Below are positions 36,647-46,335 of a stretch of DNA of 64,000 nt, one piece after another. The number at the start of each line of letters is the position of its first letter. Positions within the stretch are counted from its first letter, which is position 1. The notes beneath the pieces are model-generated. The model searched no databases and was not told the DNA's origin. It saw only the letters and a program-made list of their open reading frames with translations. The stretch spans positions 62,001-126,000 of the forward strand of contig CAJTIU010000003.1 in the NCBI GenBank assembly GCA_910576335.1, written 5' to 3'. The position numbers and the translations under genes were made by a program. This DNA is from Lachnospiraceae bacterium (GTDB taxonomy: Bacteria; Bacillota; Clostridia; Lachnospirales; Lachnospiraceae).

Positions 36647-37866
36647 AAAAGCCAGTTATCCCGGTTGTCTTTGCGGCTAATGACAATTATGCAATATTTT
36701 GCTATATAGCTATATACAGTATGATTCAGAAAGCAGATGGACACTACTTTTATCACATATATATTCTGCAGACAAATATAAGCAGTAAAAATTTGAAGAT
36801 GCTGGAATCCTTAAGTAAGGAAAATATACAGATAGAATGTATTAACATTTTCCAATATACATTAAAAGTAAATTTAAAGGAATCCCTGCACTTATCGGTA
36901 GAAACCTATTACAGGCTTTTTATACCGCTTATTTTGCCGCAGTATGAGAAAATAATCTACCTGGATTCAGATATGTGTATTCAGGAAGACGTATCAAAGC
37001 TATATGAGTGCGACTTAGACGGATATCCAGTAGGCGCCGTGTCAGATCTATTGTGCTATCCGCTGGAAAGCCACTCCCGGGAAATAGGAGGGCTGGACTG
37101 CCGGAAGGTTTTCAATGCAGGTGTACTGGTAATTGACAGCCAGAAATTCGAGGAATGGAAAATCCGCGAAAAATGTCTTGCACTTCTAGAGGAAGATTAT
37201 CAAAGAAACGAGAGAAAGCTCATTTTTGCAGATCAGGATGCACTGAATATTGTGCTATACGAGAATTACTTCCAGTTAGATAAAAGGTGGAATTACCAGC
37301 CCCAGTATCTCTGGCGCACGGAGGAGGTGTTTCCAGAATTCAGGAAGGAATATGTGTCAGATCAGGAGAATGCTTTCATCATGCATTTTGCGGGCGACAG
37401 AAAGCCATGGAAATATCCCGATTTGCCGTGTTCGGATATTTTCTGGAAATATGTAAAAGAAATTAAGGAGTTTAAAAAGGTTATCTCATATATTATGTCG
37501 GATGTACGGGCAGCGGAAGGGAAATTAAGGTGTTTTGAAGAGTTTCAGTTTCCCTATGCAAAAGTCCCGTTCCGCAGCAGAATTGCTATATATGCGGCCG
37601 GCGCGGTTGGCAAGGCATTCTGCAGACAGATGAGTTTGTCAAAGTATGCAGAGCTGGTCTTGTGGGTAGACAGAAGCTGGGAAAATATAGACGTGGAATT
37701 TGGTGTGAAACCGGTTGAGGAGATTTTACATGCAAAGTACGATTATCTGATTATAGCAATCGACAGTGAGAGGGTGGCAAAAGTGATAAAAGACAGTCTC
37801 CTTCAGATGGATGTGCCAGAAAATAAAATTGTATGGGACGAATATCGGAAAAGACTGAACGGGTAA
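36643..37866 (+). CDS. GT8 family glycosyltransferase with C-terminal Rossmann-like module
   Basis: 407 residues. GT8 domain with the VVFAANDNYAIFCYIAIYSMIQ start, metal-binding DSD at 108-110 (IIYLDSDMCI), NAGVLVID and the MHFAGDRKPWK end. Residues about 311-407 are a Rossmann-like module (RIAIYAAGAVGKAFCRQM). GT8 enzymes transfer sugars such as galactose or glucose with retention. Start ATGA overlaps the preceding gene. Confidence 0.88.
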   Translation: MKKPVIPVVFAANDNYAIFCYIAIYSMIQKADGHYFYHIYILQTNISSKNLKMLESLSKENIQIECINIFQYTLKVNLKESLHLSVETYYRLFIPLILPQYEKIIYLDSDMCIQEDVSKLYECDLDGYPVGAVSDLLCYPLESHSREIGGLDCRKVFNAGVLVIDSQKFEEWKIREKCLALLEEDYQRNERKLIFADQDALNIVLYENYFQLDKRWNYQPQYLWRTEEVFPEFRKEYVSDQENAFIMHFAGDRKPWKYPDLPCSDIFWKYVKEIKEFKKVISYIMSDVRAAEGKLRCFEEFQFPYAKVPFRSRIAIYAAGAVGKAFCRQMSLSKYAELVLWVDRSWENIDVEFGVKPVEEILHAKYDYLIIAIDSERVAKVIKDSLLQMDVPENKIVWDEYRKRLNG

Positions 37867-37881
37867 AGGAGAAGCATAAAA

Positions 37882-40137
37882 ATGCAGGTAGAAAGATTAT
37901 ATGCAATGGTAAAGGCGCTTGACAGGAATGACAAAATTACCTGGAAAAATGAAATTCTGTTGTCAATGAATAGAAAAGAGGAAATTCCGGATGTTTCACT
38001 GGAAGCGATTGTTTTGTCTGCATATTCATGCTTCAACAGTATGTACTATATACCTGGGTTAAAGGTAACAGCCTATGGCGCAGGTAAAATGGCGCAGAGA
38101 TATATTCCTGAAATGTCAGACCAGACAAAGTTTCATGAGATCTGGGATGCTTATTCTGAAAAAAAAGAAGTAGCAGGTATCCGTGTCATAAGGCCAGAAA
38201 CAGAGCAGAAGAACTATGAAGCGCCAATTGTTGTATTTATTGATGATAAGGTCTCAAGAAATCAAGTGACGTCTCTTTATAGAAACAAAGGATATAAGAA
38301 TATCTTCTATTTCAGGGATTATATGGCGCTGTTAGAAGAGTTTTCCGTAATTGGGAATCTGGAAAAGAATGTCACAGAGAAAACCAAAAATATCATTGAC
38401 AGTCTTTATTCCGAATATGTGATTATTGAGAATGCGTATCCGCCGGTTCTTTTTACAATACTGAATAAGAATTTAATGAAGCACCAGATTCAGACTAGAA
38501 TGCAGAAATCTGATGTGGAAGTTCTAAAAGAGAGATTATCAGAGAGGATAACTGCAGATAAAATACCAGAAGAAGTATGGCAAGAAAGCATCCCTGCATT
38601 TTTACACACAGAATGGAAAAATAAGTTTGAACTGGCATACAGCTTTGAAATTATATTACAAAGATTACTGTTTAATCAGGTGAAAACTGTAGAGAGACCG
38701 CTGCGGATGTTAAATGACCGCCCATATGATGAATTTGCGGTCACTGTTGTTGTGAGGGAGTTGGTCCTTACTCTGTTTGAGGGATACAGGAGTGCATTAG
38801 ACATTATCCGGTCATTCCGAATGATATCATCAGAGTCTGTTCCGTTAATGGGCGCAGAAGTCTATCTCCTGCTTAAATGTGGGGAGTTCACACAAGCTCT
38901 AGAGGTGGCACGGCAGGCCATGAAAAAGGAGCCAAACGGGCTTCTGGCAAATGAAAGTTTTTTCCAGGCAGCAAGAGAATGCAAAAAACAGGGAATTCAT
39001 GTAGAGGAACCGATCCCGGAATATAATCTGTCAGAGTATTTCTGTTGGTCGGGGCTGAATTTTGTGTGGTGCGGAGGTTTTAACGGTCAGACAGGACGCG
39101 CTGATTTTTCGCCATGTTTCAGACCGCTTCAGTGCGCGGCACGTCCGGAAGGAGAATTCTGGGAGGGAGATGACTGGAAGGAATTCCGGAGGAGTGTGAC
39201 AGATGGTTCCTTTAAATATTGTCAGAAAAACCAGTGTGCCAATATTGTGGGAGGATGGCTGCCCAGGAAAAGTGACTGCAAGGAGGAATGGTTAAAAAAA
39301 CTTCTAGATGGAGATATGTCAGTCGTTCCTCCGATTGAGGAGCTGCATTTCTCATATGACGGGCATTGCAACCTCAAATGTCCTTCATGCAGACTGGAGA
39401 TTCAGACAAATTCAAAGGCACAAAATGAAATGCTGGATAACTTATATGAAAAAAATCTGAAACCATATATGAAGCAGGCAAAACATCTGACACTGTCCGG
39501 GTGTGGTGAGGCGATGATTTCTCCGCATAGCAGGAAGATACTGCAGTCCTTTTCAAAGGAAGAGTATCCAGAGCTTTCTGTTGAATTGCGTACAAATGCT
39601 ACTACAGTCAATGCCTCATCCTGGAATGCGCTTGGGACAGGGAAGGAAGTAATCCGCCACATAACAGTGTCTATTGATGCATCCACAAAGGACATGTTTG
39701 AAAAATTAAGGTATCCGGCAAAGTGGGAAACTGTATTGCGCAATCTGGAGTTTATACAATCTTTGCGGGACGCAGGGGAAATAGATCTGTTTGAGTTCCA
39801 TGTGGTGATTCAGACAGAAAATATCAATCAGCTCTGTGATATTACGAAGATGGCAATCAGGTACAGTGCAGATGCGGTGACATTTTCACGTCTGATAAAC
39901 TGGAGGGAAATGTCAGAGGAAGAGTATCATGAGATCAATCCTTTCTGGTATGATAATCCTCTCCATGAAAAGCTTACGCAGGAATTAAGGGCACTTGAAG
40001 AATTACGAAATGATATTGAGAACGATAACTGTGATCTGACAAGGGGAAGAAAGAAAATATATATAAACATACATTTCAGCCCGGATCCGAATCAGACATA
40101 CGATGAGATAAGGACAGGAAGACTCAAAATAAGGTGA
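37882..40137 (+). CDS. Large radical SAM protein with N-terminal Rossmann-like module and preceding SPASM-like cysteines
   Basis: 751 residues. N-terminal Rossmann-like module (about 60-160, KVTAYGAGKMAQRY), a helical repeat-like middle (about 190-360), a cysteine-rich stretch (Cys388, 397, 412, 418, 447, 452) that resembles a SPASM auxiliary-cluster region, then a radical SAM core with Cys496, Cys500, Cys503 (HCNLKCPSC) and LTLSGCGEAM and VELRTNATT. Normally SPASM follows the radical SAM core; here the cysteines come first. It sits in the glycan cluster and could modify a sugar or a surface peptide, but the substrate is unknown. Confidence 0.78.
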   Translation: MQVERLYAMVKALDRNDKITWKNEILLSMNRKEEIPDVSLEAIVLSAYSCFNSMYYIPGLKVTAYGAGKMAQRYIPEMSDQTKFHEIWDAYSEKKEVAGIRVIRPETEQKNYEAPIVVFIDDKVSRNQVTSLYRNKGYKNIFYFRDYMALLEEFSVIGNLEKNVTEKTKNIIDSLYSEYVIIENAYPPVLFTILNKNLMKHQIQTRMQKSDVEVLKERLSERITADKIPEEVWQESIPAFLHTEWKNKFELAYSFEIILQRLLFNQVKTVERPLRMLNDRPYDEFAVTVVVRELVLTLFEGYRSALDIIRSFRMISSESVPLMGAEVYLLLKCGEFTQALEVARQAMKKEPNGLLANESFFQAARECKKQGIHVEEPIPEYNLSEYFCWSGLNFVWCGGFNGQTGRADFSPCFRPLQCAARPEGEFWEGDDWKEFRRSVTDGSFKYCQKNQCANIVGGWLPRKSDCKEEWLKKLLDGDMSVVPPIEELHFSYDGHCNLKCPSCRLEIQTNSKAQNEMLDNLYEKNLKPYMKQAKHLTLSGCGEAMISPHSRKILQSFSKEEYPELSVELRTNATTVNASSWNALGTGKEVIRHITVSIDASTKDMFEKLRYPAKWETVLRNLEFIQSLRDAGEIDLFEFHVVIQTENINQLCDITKMAIRYSADAVTFSRLINWREMSEEEYHEINPFWYDNPLHEKLTQELRALEELRNDIENDNCDLTRGRKKIYINIHFSPDPNQTYDEIRTGRLKIR

Positions 40138-40176
40138 TCTGTCATCCGGTAATTACAGAAAGGATTCTATGACAAT

Positions 40177-41490
40177 ATGAAAAAAAGTGACATTAAAATT
40201 TTTATATCTTATCACAAAGACAGTGAGAGGATAGAAAGCGAGATTATGACTCCCATTCATGTAGGCGCAAAAGACAGCGACTTAAATTTAAATATATTAC
40301 GAGATGATGAAGGAATAAATATTTCCGGTAAAAATGATAAATATTGTGAGCTGACCGCGCAGTACTGGGCATGGAAGAATACGGAGGCAGAATATTACGG
40401 ATTTATGCATTACAGAAGACACTTTATATTTACGGATTGTGAGTATCCTTTTGATGATGGAAGACCTGTTTTTTATAAAAAAATTGATAAGAGGTATCGG
40501 GGAGAAATTGGTCTGGATGATGAGATAATCTATGAGAAAATCCGGAAATCTGATATACTCCTGCCTCTGCCGGCAGATACCTCAAGCTGGGGAGCAGTAT
40601 CAAACGAAGTTCAGTTCAGCTGTCTTTACAACCTCCATGCAGCAGATTTTGATATTGTGTGTAAAACTGTAATTGAGTTGTATCCAGATTACTCTGAGGC
40701 TGTGCAGGAATTCCGGACATGCAAAAGCGCATACTGGTACAATATATTTATCATGAAAAAAGAAATATTTATGCACTATAGCGAATGGCTGTTCCATATT
40801 CTTGAGTGCGCTGAGAAAAAAATTGATTTTTCAATATATGATCAACAGGAAAGAAGGACGCTGGCATTTATGGCGGAACGTCTGCTTAGCATATATCTGA
40901 TAAAGCTGTTTAAAGAGAAACCAGAATTGAAGGTTAATTTCCTAAAGCTTACATTTGTGCAGGACACAGACAGGATCACATCTGAAAATGTAAAAAATCT
41001 GAAAGATATTAAGGAAGAACCACCGGAAATGCCATATGTTTTTTTAGTAGAAAGAGCTTATAAGGAATTAAACGAGATCTCCCTGCCTTATGAAATGGAA
41101 AGTCTGTTTCACCAAAAGAAAAAAGACATAGAAAAATTATTACATGATAAAAAGATTATATTCTATGGCGGGGGAAACTGGTGTAAGCAGTTCCTCTCGT
41201 ATTTTGACAGGCTGGGGATACAATATCCGGCAGAAATATGGGACAGGGAGGCGAAAGAGGATCAGGTTATAAGGGGAATCCGGGTAGTAAAACCTGATCA
41301 TCTGACAGCAGTTGATAAAACAGAGGCTCTTTGGGTCATTACAATCCGCAATCAGGCTATGAGTAAAGAGGCGTGGGATTTTTTGCAGGAAAATGGGATT
41401 ACAGAAATTGTGGAAAACAGAACTCTTCTTGACTGGCTGTCATATAAGTTGTTTTTAGAGACAGCCGGCAGAACAGATCAATTTTGTTAA
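40177..41490 (+). CDS. DUF4422 glycosyltransferase with C-terminal Rossmann-like module
   Basis: 437 residues. DUF4422 domain first (IKIFISYHKDSERI, YCELTAQYWAWKN, YYGFMHYRRHF, SAYWYNIFIMKKEIF), followed by a Rossmann-like module (about 325-430, KIIFYGGGNWCKQFLSYF). Same domain pair as the 35279 protein but in the opposite order, which argues that the module was joined more than once. Ribosome site is weak (AGAAAGGATT). Expected to add one sugar on the cytoplasmic face. Confidence 0.83.
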   Translation: MKKSDIKIFISYHKDSERIESEIMTPIHVGAKDSDLNLNILRDDEGINISGKNDKYCELTAQYWAWKNTEAEYYGFMHYRRHFIFTDCEYPFDDGRPVFYKKIDKRYRGEIGLDDEIIYEKIRKSDILLPLPADTSSWGAVSNEVQFSCLYNLHAADFDIVCKTVIELYPDYSEAVQEFRTCKSAYWYNIFIMKKEIFMHYSEWLFHILECAEKKIDFSIYDQQERRTLAFMAERLLSIYLIKLFKEKPELKVNFLKLTFVQDTDRITSENVKNLKDIKEEPPEMPYVFLVERAYKELNEISLPYEMESLFHQKKKDIEKLLHDKKIIFYGGGNWCKQFLSYFDRLGIQYPAEIWDREAKEDQVIRGIRVVKPDHLTAVDKTEALWVITIRNQAMSKEAWDFLQENGITEIVENRTLLDWLSYKLFLETAGRTDQFC

Positions 41491-41502
41491 TGGGGATAAG
41501 AG

Positions 41503-42795
41503 ATGAATATTTGTGTGACTGTGAACTCAAAATATGTGTGTTATCTATATGTGATGCTGCAATCGTTATACGAGAACAATCAAAAAGGAAGCATAAACTT
41601 ATACGTCCTGCAAAGAGATTTTACAGAATCTGACAAAGCAGTTATAACAGAGATTAGCGAAAGGTTTCAAAATAGGGCTTTTTACATTTTTGTCAGGGAA
41701 CCTGATCTGAGCGAGATGCCAGAATATATTGGAGGAAGAAATGATCTTCCGTCAGAAATCATCTGCTTCAGGCTGATGCTGCCAGAAATGCTGCCAGATA
41801 CTTTAGACAGAGTATTAATGCTGGATGTGGATCTTGTCATTAATAAGGATGTTACAGAATTATACAATACAGATTTTGAGGGGAAGGTATTAGCGGCAGC
41901 TCCTAATATGTGCCACAATTATGTTGTTGATACAAACTGGAGGAAATGGTATCCCTCAGACCGTTCTGACTGGACACATTATAATACGGGTGTGTTGATG
42001 TGGAATTTAGAAGCGATCAGAAAATCATATCCGCCGTACTATCTTTTAAAGCAGGCATGTATACAACAGATTGAAGTTGGAACATTTGAGGAGGAACTTT
42101 TTAATGTTGTATTTGGAGAGGATCTTATAAAAGAAATATCTACAGAAAAATGGAATTATGTAATTACGCATCAGGATATGTTTGAAAGACCTAGATTCAG
42201 AAAATACCAGTCTGTCCAGGAGATAAAAGTAGACTGCGGAATTGTCCATTACGCAGGTTTAAATCCGTGGGCAGAAAGGGCACAAGGAGAAAAATTCAGT
42301 CTATGGTGGGAATATGCAAAAAAAACTCCTTTTTATTTCGAATTTATTGAAGAGCATCTTGCGAGGAAGGAGAGGCTTATAACAAAATTAGAAAATACAC
42401 TTTGTGCTGAGCGAAGGGTGATTTTTATCTATGATATTATATATAAGCTTAAAGGCAGTGGAAAACCTGCAAAATATTTCAGTATGTATGATGGCGACTT
42501 CTATTTCTATGGCGTGGGGATGGTCGCTGATAAATTCTATGATCTGCTGGCAGATGAAGGATTAGAAAGTGTAATAAAGGGAGTATTCGATCAAAAGAAA
42601 ACGGGAGTGTTTCATGGGATTCCGATTTGCTCTGAAGTAAGAGTGGGAATCGGGAGCCTGGATGAACATGACTGGCTTGTTGTTACTCCAACACTTACCG
42701 GTGAAGAAATCGCAGAAGAGATGAAAGGTTATGCGGATGTAAACGTGATTCTGCTTCCGGAACTGCTGACTAATATGCTAAATATAAAAGAATGA
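41503..42795 (+). CDS. GT8 family glycosyltransferase with C-terminal Rossmann-like module
   Basis: 430 residues. GT8 core with VTVNSKYVCYLYVMLQSLYENN, DVD at 108-110 (VLMLDVDLVI), NTGVLMWNL and VHYAGLNPWAE; C-terminal Rossmann-like module (about 332-430, FYFYGVGMVADKFYD). Homologous to the 36643 protein, so the two transferases probably arose by duplication and add different residues. Confidence 0.88.
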   Translation: MNICVTVNSKYVCYLYVMLQSLYENNQKGSINLYVLQRDFTESDKAVITEISERFQNRAFYIFVREPDLSEMPEYIGGRNDLPSEIICFRLMLPEMLPDTLDRVLMLDVDLVINKDVTELYNTDFEGKVLAAAPNMCHNYVVDTNWRKWYPSDRSDWTHYNTGVLMWNLEAIRKSYPPYYLLKQACIQQIEVGTFEEELFNVVFGEDLIKEISTEKWNYVITHQDMFERPRFRKYQSVQEIKVDCGIVHYAGLNPWAERAQGEKFSLWWEYAKKTPFYFEFIEEHLARKERLITKLENTLCAERRVIFIYDIIYKLKGSGKPAKYFSMYDGDFYFYGVGMVADKFYDLLADEGLESVIKGVFDQKKTGVFHGIPICSEVRVGIGSLDEHDWLVVTPTLTGEEIAEEMKGYADVNVILLPELLTNMLNIKE

Positions 42796-42828
42796 TCCTG
42801 CCATAAGGCAGAAAGCAGAGAGGATGAA

Positions 42829-44037
42829 ATGAGAAATAATTTTAATAAGATTCCAAAGCCCCAGGGCATTGACAAAATCATGAATAACAATGATATGAAA
42901 TCAGTTCTTATGGGGAATAAGGAAATTGTTGTTTATGGAGCCGGAAATATGGGACGGGCGGTAATAAGGCTAATAATGGAAAATGGATGGAATGAAAATC
43001 TTGTCTGTTGTGCAGTAAAGGATGCATTCTGGAATCCGAAAGAGATTATGGGAGTCCCGGTACTGGAACTAAGACGAATGCCGCACTTTAAAGAAACTGC
43101 CTGCTTTCTTGTGGCGGCCAGAGAGGAACTTCAGACAGAAATATTTGAGGAACTGGTTCAGTTTGGCTGTATAAATATAAAGCTCATTGATGATAGCTAT
43201 GAATTAAAGCTAGAACAAAAGCAGAAGGAGATACAGAATAATATGCCTGTTATAAAAGCTTTAAAAGAAGAAATCGGGCAATTATCAGCAAAAATAAGTG
43301 AACTTCCATATCTGGTGGCAGAACAGAATGAGGTATCAGCGATCAATACGGAAACATTTAAAGACTTTGAAAATTCAAATTATGGAAAAGAGGTTGCTGT
43401 GATAGCCACAGGACCGACGCTGAATTATTATAAGCCTGTATCAGAGGCAGTCCATATCGGGATGAATTATGCATGGAAGCGGAAAGATATTCCGTTTGAT
43501 TATTTTTTTATTCAGGATGGGAACAGAAGATATGACTGGAAAGATATGCTGGAAACTACAACTGAGCATGTGGAGTCCACTCTTTTTATCGGCAGATATC
43601 TACAGAGAAGTATCTGGAATGGCAATGAATTTCCGGTTCAGTGTAATAAGGGGAAAAATATCAGAAGATATTTTGTACATCCGTCATTACTGGATAAGCC
43701 ACATCAGAATATCTGTTTTCACCCGCTTATGGATTTTTACAGTGTAGTGTTTCCAGCATTACATTTTGCGCTGTATACTTATCCAAAGAAAATTTATCTG
43801 GTAGGATGCGATGTGAGTGATAATGGGCATTTTGATACGGCGGATGATAGTATAAATCTGAGTCGGCTGAATATAAACCGGATGAAATATGGATATGCAA
43901 AGGTTAAAGAATTTGCGGAACAATATTATCCTGATACGCAGATTATATCATTAAATCCGGTTGGGTTGAAAGGTTTATTTACAGACCAGTACACGGATGA
44001 GTTTCTGAAGGACAGGGGAAAAGAAAATGCAGTATGA
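42829..44037 (+). CDS. Rossmann-like module plus 6-hydroxymethylpterin-kinase/MptE (DUF115)-like protein
   Basis: 402 residues. N-terminal module (about 30-125, EIVVYGAGNMGRAVIRLI), coiled-coil segment (about 125-165, LKLEQKQKEIQ), then a domain with EVAVIATGPTLNYYKPV, HIGMNYAWKRKDIPFDYFFIQDG and KIYLVGCDVSDNGHFD, the pattern of the MptE-like/DUF115 fold also present in Maf flagellin glycosyltransferases that transfer nonulosonic acids. Since the neighbours make a nonulosonate, a role as its transferase is a reasonable inference. Confidence 0.68.
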   Translation: MRNNFNKIPKPQGIDKIMNNNDMKSVLMGNKEIVVYGAGNMGRAVIRLIMENGWNENLVCCAVKDAFWNPKEIMGVPVLELRRMPHFKETACFLVAAREELQTEIFEELVQFGCINIKLIDDSYELKLEQKQKEIQNNMPVIKALKEEIGQLSAKISELPYLVAEQNEVSAINTETFKDFENSNYGKEVAVIATGPTLNYYKPVSEAVHIGMNYAWKRKDIPFDYFFIQDGNRRYDWKDMLETTTEHVESTLFIGRYLQRSIWNGNEFPVQCNKGKNIRRYFVHPSLLDKPHQNICFHPLMDFYSVVFPALHFALYTYPKKIYLVGCDVSDNGHFDTADDSINLSRLNINRMKYGYAKVKEFAEQYYPDTQIISLNPVGLKGLFTDQYTDEFLKDRGKENAV

Positions 44038-45235
44038 TCTGAACACAATAAAATCACCTCCGATGAATACCATATGTTTCTCAACAGACAGAAAGCGTAT
44101 GTATGGTTTTTCTAAATACTACAATGAATTCTTTGAGGTGAATCTGCAAAACCATAAAATGCGTTCGCTTGGGAAACTGGAGGGGGAAAGGGATTACATG
44201 AACCTTGCCTTCCAAATGGAATACTATGATGGGAAAATTATTATAATTCCGAGAATGGCTGGCTGCTTATCTATTTATGACTGTCACACCGGCATACAGC
44301 AGGAATTTAAAATAGAAGATATTCTGACCGGAATAAAATATAACCATGCAGGACTCTTTTTTTGCATTTATGAAAGATATCTGTATCTGATTCATAGGAA
44401 TCCTGTTATAATCAGCAGATTTGATCTGAATACTTTTGAACATAGAGAAGTATATAGCGGTGCTTCACGAGAAAAATATTTTTTGAGTCTGTTTAACAGA
44501 GTAGGGAATTATGCAGCCTGTTTCGCGATAGAAAAGAATGAATTACTGCTGTTTAATGCAGAAAAAGAGAGAGCCCGATATATTGCCTTACCGAAAGAAT
44601 GTGCAGGTTTTATCAGTCCGTTCTTTGACGGGGAATTTGTATGGCTGTATCATCTGGAAAGGAATTTAATCTATAAATGTAGTTTGTCGGGAGAACTGCT
44701 GCATGAATGGAAATTGGAACATAATATGGATCCCGAAGGACTTCATATGGTATTTCGATTAATAAATGGTGGGCTCTTTTTGTTTCCCAATAAACAGGAA
44801 TGCTATTACAGGCTGGAAGACAACAGAGTGATTATGCATAAATGTAAAATGACGGAAAATGACATCTGCTGGCTTGCAGGAGATGATGGAAACAATCCGT
44901 TTTACCTGTGTCTGGAATGGGATGGCAGAGGGGGATGCCCGCATCAGGATATGCACAGCATTATTGATTTGAAGTACAGAATGCTGAATCTTGAAGATGA
45001 CGTTTTTGAGGATGTTTTAGTCTATACAGACCTGCAGGAGGGCATGGAGTATGTGCGAGATAAAATCATGCAGTCATTTCTTGCTTTTTTTGGTAAAAAT
45101 ACGACTGAAGATGAAACTGCGGAAGTTCCTTTTCAGACCTTTTTAAATGTAATTGCGTACAAAGGGGCCGGACAGAAAACAAATGTAACCCATTCTTTTG
45201 ATACAGGGCGAAGTATATTTAAAACAGTAAAATGA
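44027..45235 (+). CDS. Unknown protein, possible beta-propeller
   Basis: 402 residues, no signal peptide. Repeating short segments such as NTICFSTDRKRMYGFSKYYNEFFEVNL, MEYYDGKIIIIPRMAGCLSIYD, ERYLYLIHRNPVIISRFDLNTFE and FDGEFVWLYHLERNLIYKCSLSGEL have a hydrophobic strand/turn rhythm suggesting propeller blades. Not a family I can name. It overlaps the preceding gene by 11 bases, so it is cotranslated with the MptE-like protein, and may be its partner or a recognition subunit of the glycosylation machinery. Confidence 0.62.
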   Translation: MQYDLNTIKSPPMNTICFSTDRKRMYGFSKYYNEFFEVNLQNHKMRSLGKLEGERDYMNLAFQMEYYDGKIIIIPRMAGCLSIYDCHTGIQQEFKIEDILTGIKYNHAGLFFCIYERYLYLIHRNPVIISRFDLNTFEHREVYSGASREKYFLSLFNRVGNYAACFAIEKNELLLFNAEKERARYIALPKECAGFISPFFDGEFVWLYHLERNLIYKCSLSGELLHEWKLEHNMDPEGLHMVFRLINGGLFLFPNKQECYYRLEDNRVIMHKCKMTENDICWLAGDDGNNPFYLCLEWDGRGGCPHQDMHSIIDLKYRMLNLEDDVFEDVLVYTDLQEGMEYVRDKIMQSFLAFFGKNTTEDETAEVPFQTFLNVIAYKGAGQKTNVTHSFDTGRSIFKTVK

Positions 45236-45276
45236 AATCACGGTGCAGGGCGAATACCTGGAGGACTGTAGTAATT

Positions 45277-46335
45277 ATGAAAATTAATGAGTTTATTATT
45301 AATAGTGATAATACTATTTTAGATGCACTGGAGCGTCTGGACAGGGTGGCACAGAAAGTACTGTTTACCACGGAAGAAGGCAGACTGCAGGCTGCTATAA
45401 CGGACGGGGATATCCGACGGTGGATTCTGAAAAAGGGAAATCTCGATGCTCCCGTCAGATGCGCGGCAAATTATTCACCGAAATATTTAATTAACAGCAG
45501 TAAGAAGGAAGCATTAGATTATATGAAAGCTCATTCCATTGAGGCTTTACCAATACTGGATGAGAATCGTAAAATTAAAAAAATCATAACGTGGACGGAA
45601 AAAGAATTTTTTGAATCACATAAAGAGCTGGAGATTCCTGTTGTAATAATGGCAGGAGGGTTAGGGAAGCGCTTGTATCCCTATACGAATATATTGCCAA
45701 AGCCGCTTATTCCGGTAGGGGAACTGCCTATTGCCGAGCATATTATGAACCAGTTTCATAAATTTGGCTGTGAAGAGTTCTATATGATTGTAAATCATAA
45801 AAGAAACATGATTAAAGCATATTTTAGTGAAACTAAGAGAGATTACAAAATATTTTTTATTGAAGAGGATGAACCTCTGGGGACAGGGGGAGGACTGAGC
45901 CTTCTGAAGGGAAAGGTAACTTCTTCTTTTATCCTTACAAACTGCGATATTTTAATTGAGGAGGACTTCGCAAAAATTTATAAATTACATAAGGAAAAAG
46001 AACACCTGATTACAATGGTGTGTTCTTTGAAAAACTTTTCGGTTCCATATGGAGTCATTGAAATTGATGAGAACGGGAATATTGCTTCAATGAGGGAAAA
46101 GCCACAGTTATCCTTCTTTGCGAATACGGGATGCTACATTGTAGAACCCGGGATTATAGAGGAGCTTGGAGAAAATATGCCGATAGGTTTTCCGGATATT
46201 ATAGAGAGAAATAGAAAACAAGGAAAGAAAGTGGGCATTTATCCAGTCGGAGAGAATGCATGGATGGATATGGGCCAGTTTGATGAATTAGAAAGAATGA
46301 GCAACAGATTGGAAAAAGGATATTTTCAAGGATGA
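45277..46335 (+). CDS. ptmE: CBS-domain nucleotidyltransferase (PtmE-like, sugar-1-phosphate nucleotidylyltransferase)
   Basis: 352 residues. Two CBS motifs at the N-terminus (about 5-110, AAITDGDIRRWIL and IEALPIL) followed by a nucleotidyltransferase with the signature AGGLGKRLYPYTNILPKPLIPVGELPI. This architecture matches Campylobacter PtmE, which makes GDP-glucosamine for the legionaminic acid route. ATG 45277 has GGAGG 12 bases upstream; the earlier frame start at 45232 lacks one. Overlaps the next gene by four bases. Confidence 0.85.
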   Translation: MKINEFIINSDNTILDALERLDRVAQKVLFTTEEGRLQAAITDGDIRRWILKKGNLDAPVRCAANYSPKYLINSSKKEALDYMKAHSIEALPILDENRKIKKIITWTEKEFFESHKELEIPVVIMAGGLGKRLYPYTNILPKPLIPVGELPIAEHIMNQFHKFGCEEFYMIVNHKRNMIKAYFSETKRDYKIFFIEEDEPLGTGGGLSLLKGKVTSSFILTNCDILIEEDFAKIYKLHKEKEHLITMVCSLKNFSVPYGVIEIDENGNIASMREKPQLSFFANTGCYIVEPGIIEELGENMPIGFPDIIERNRKQGKKVGIYPVGENAWMDMGQFDELERMSNRLEKGYFQG

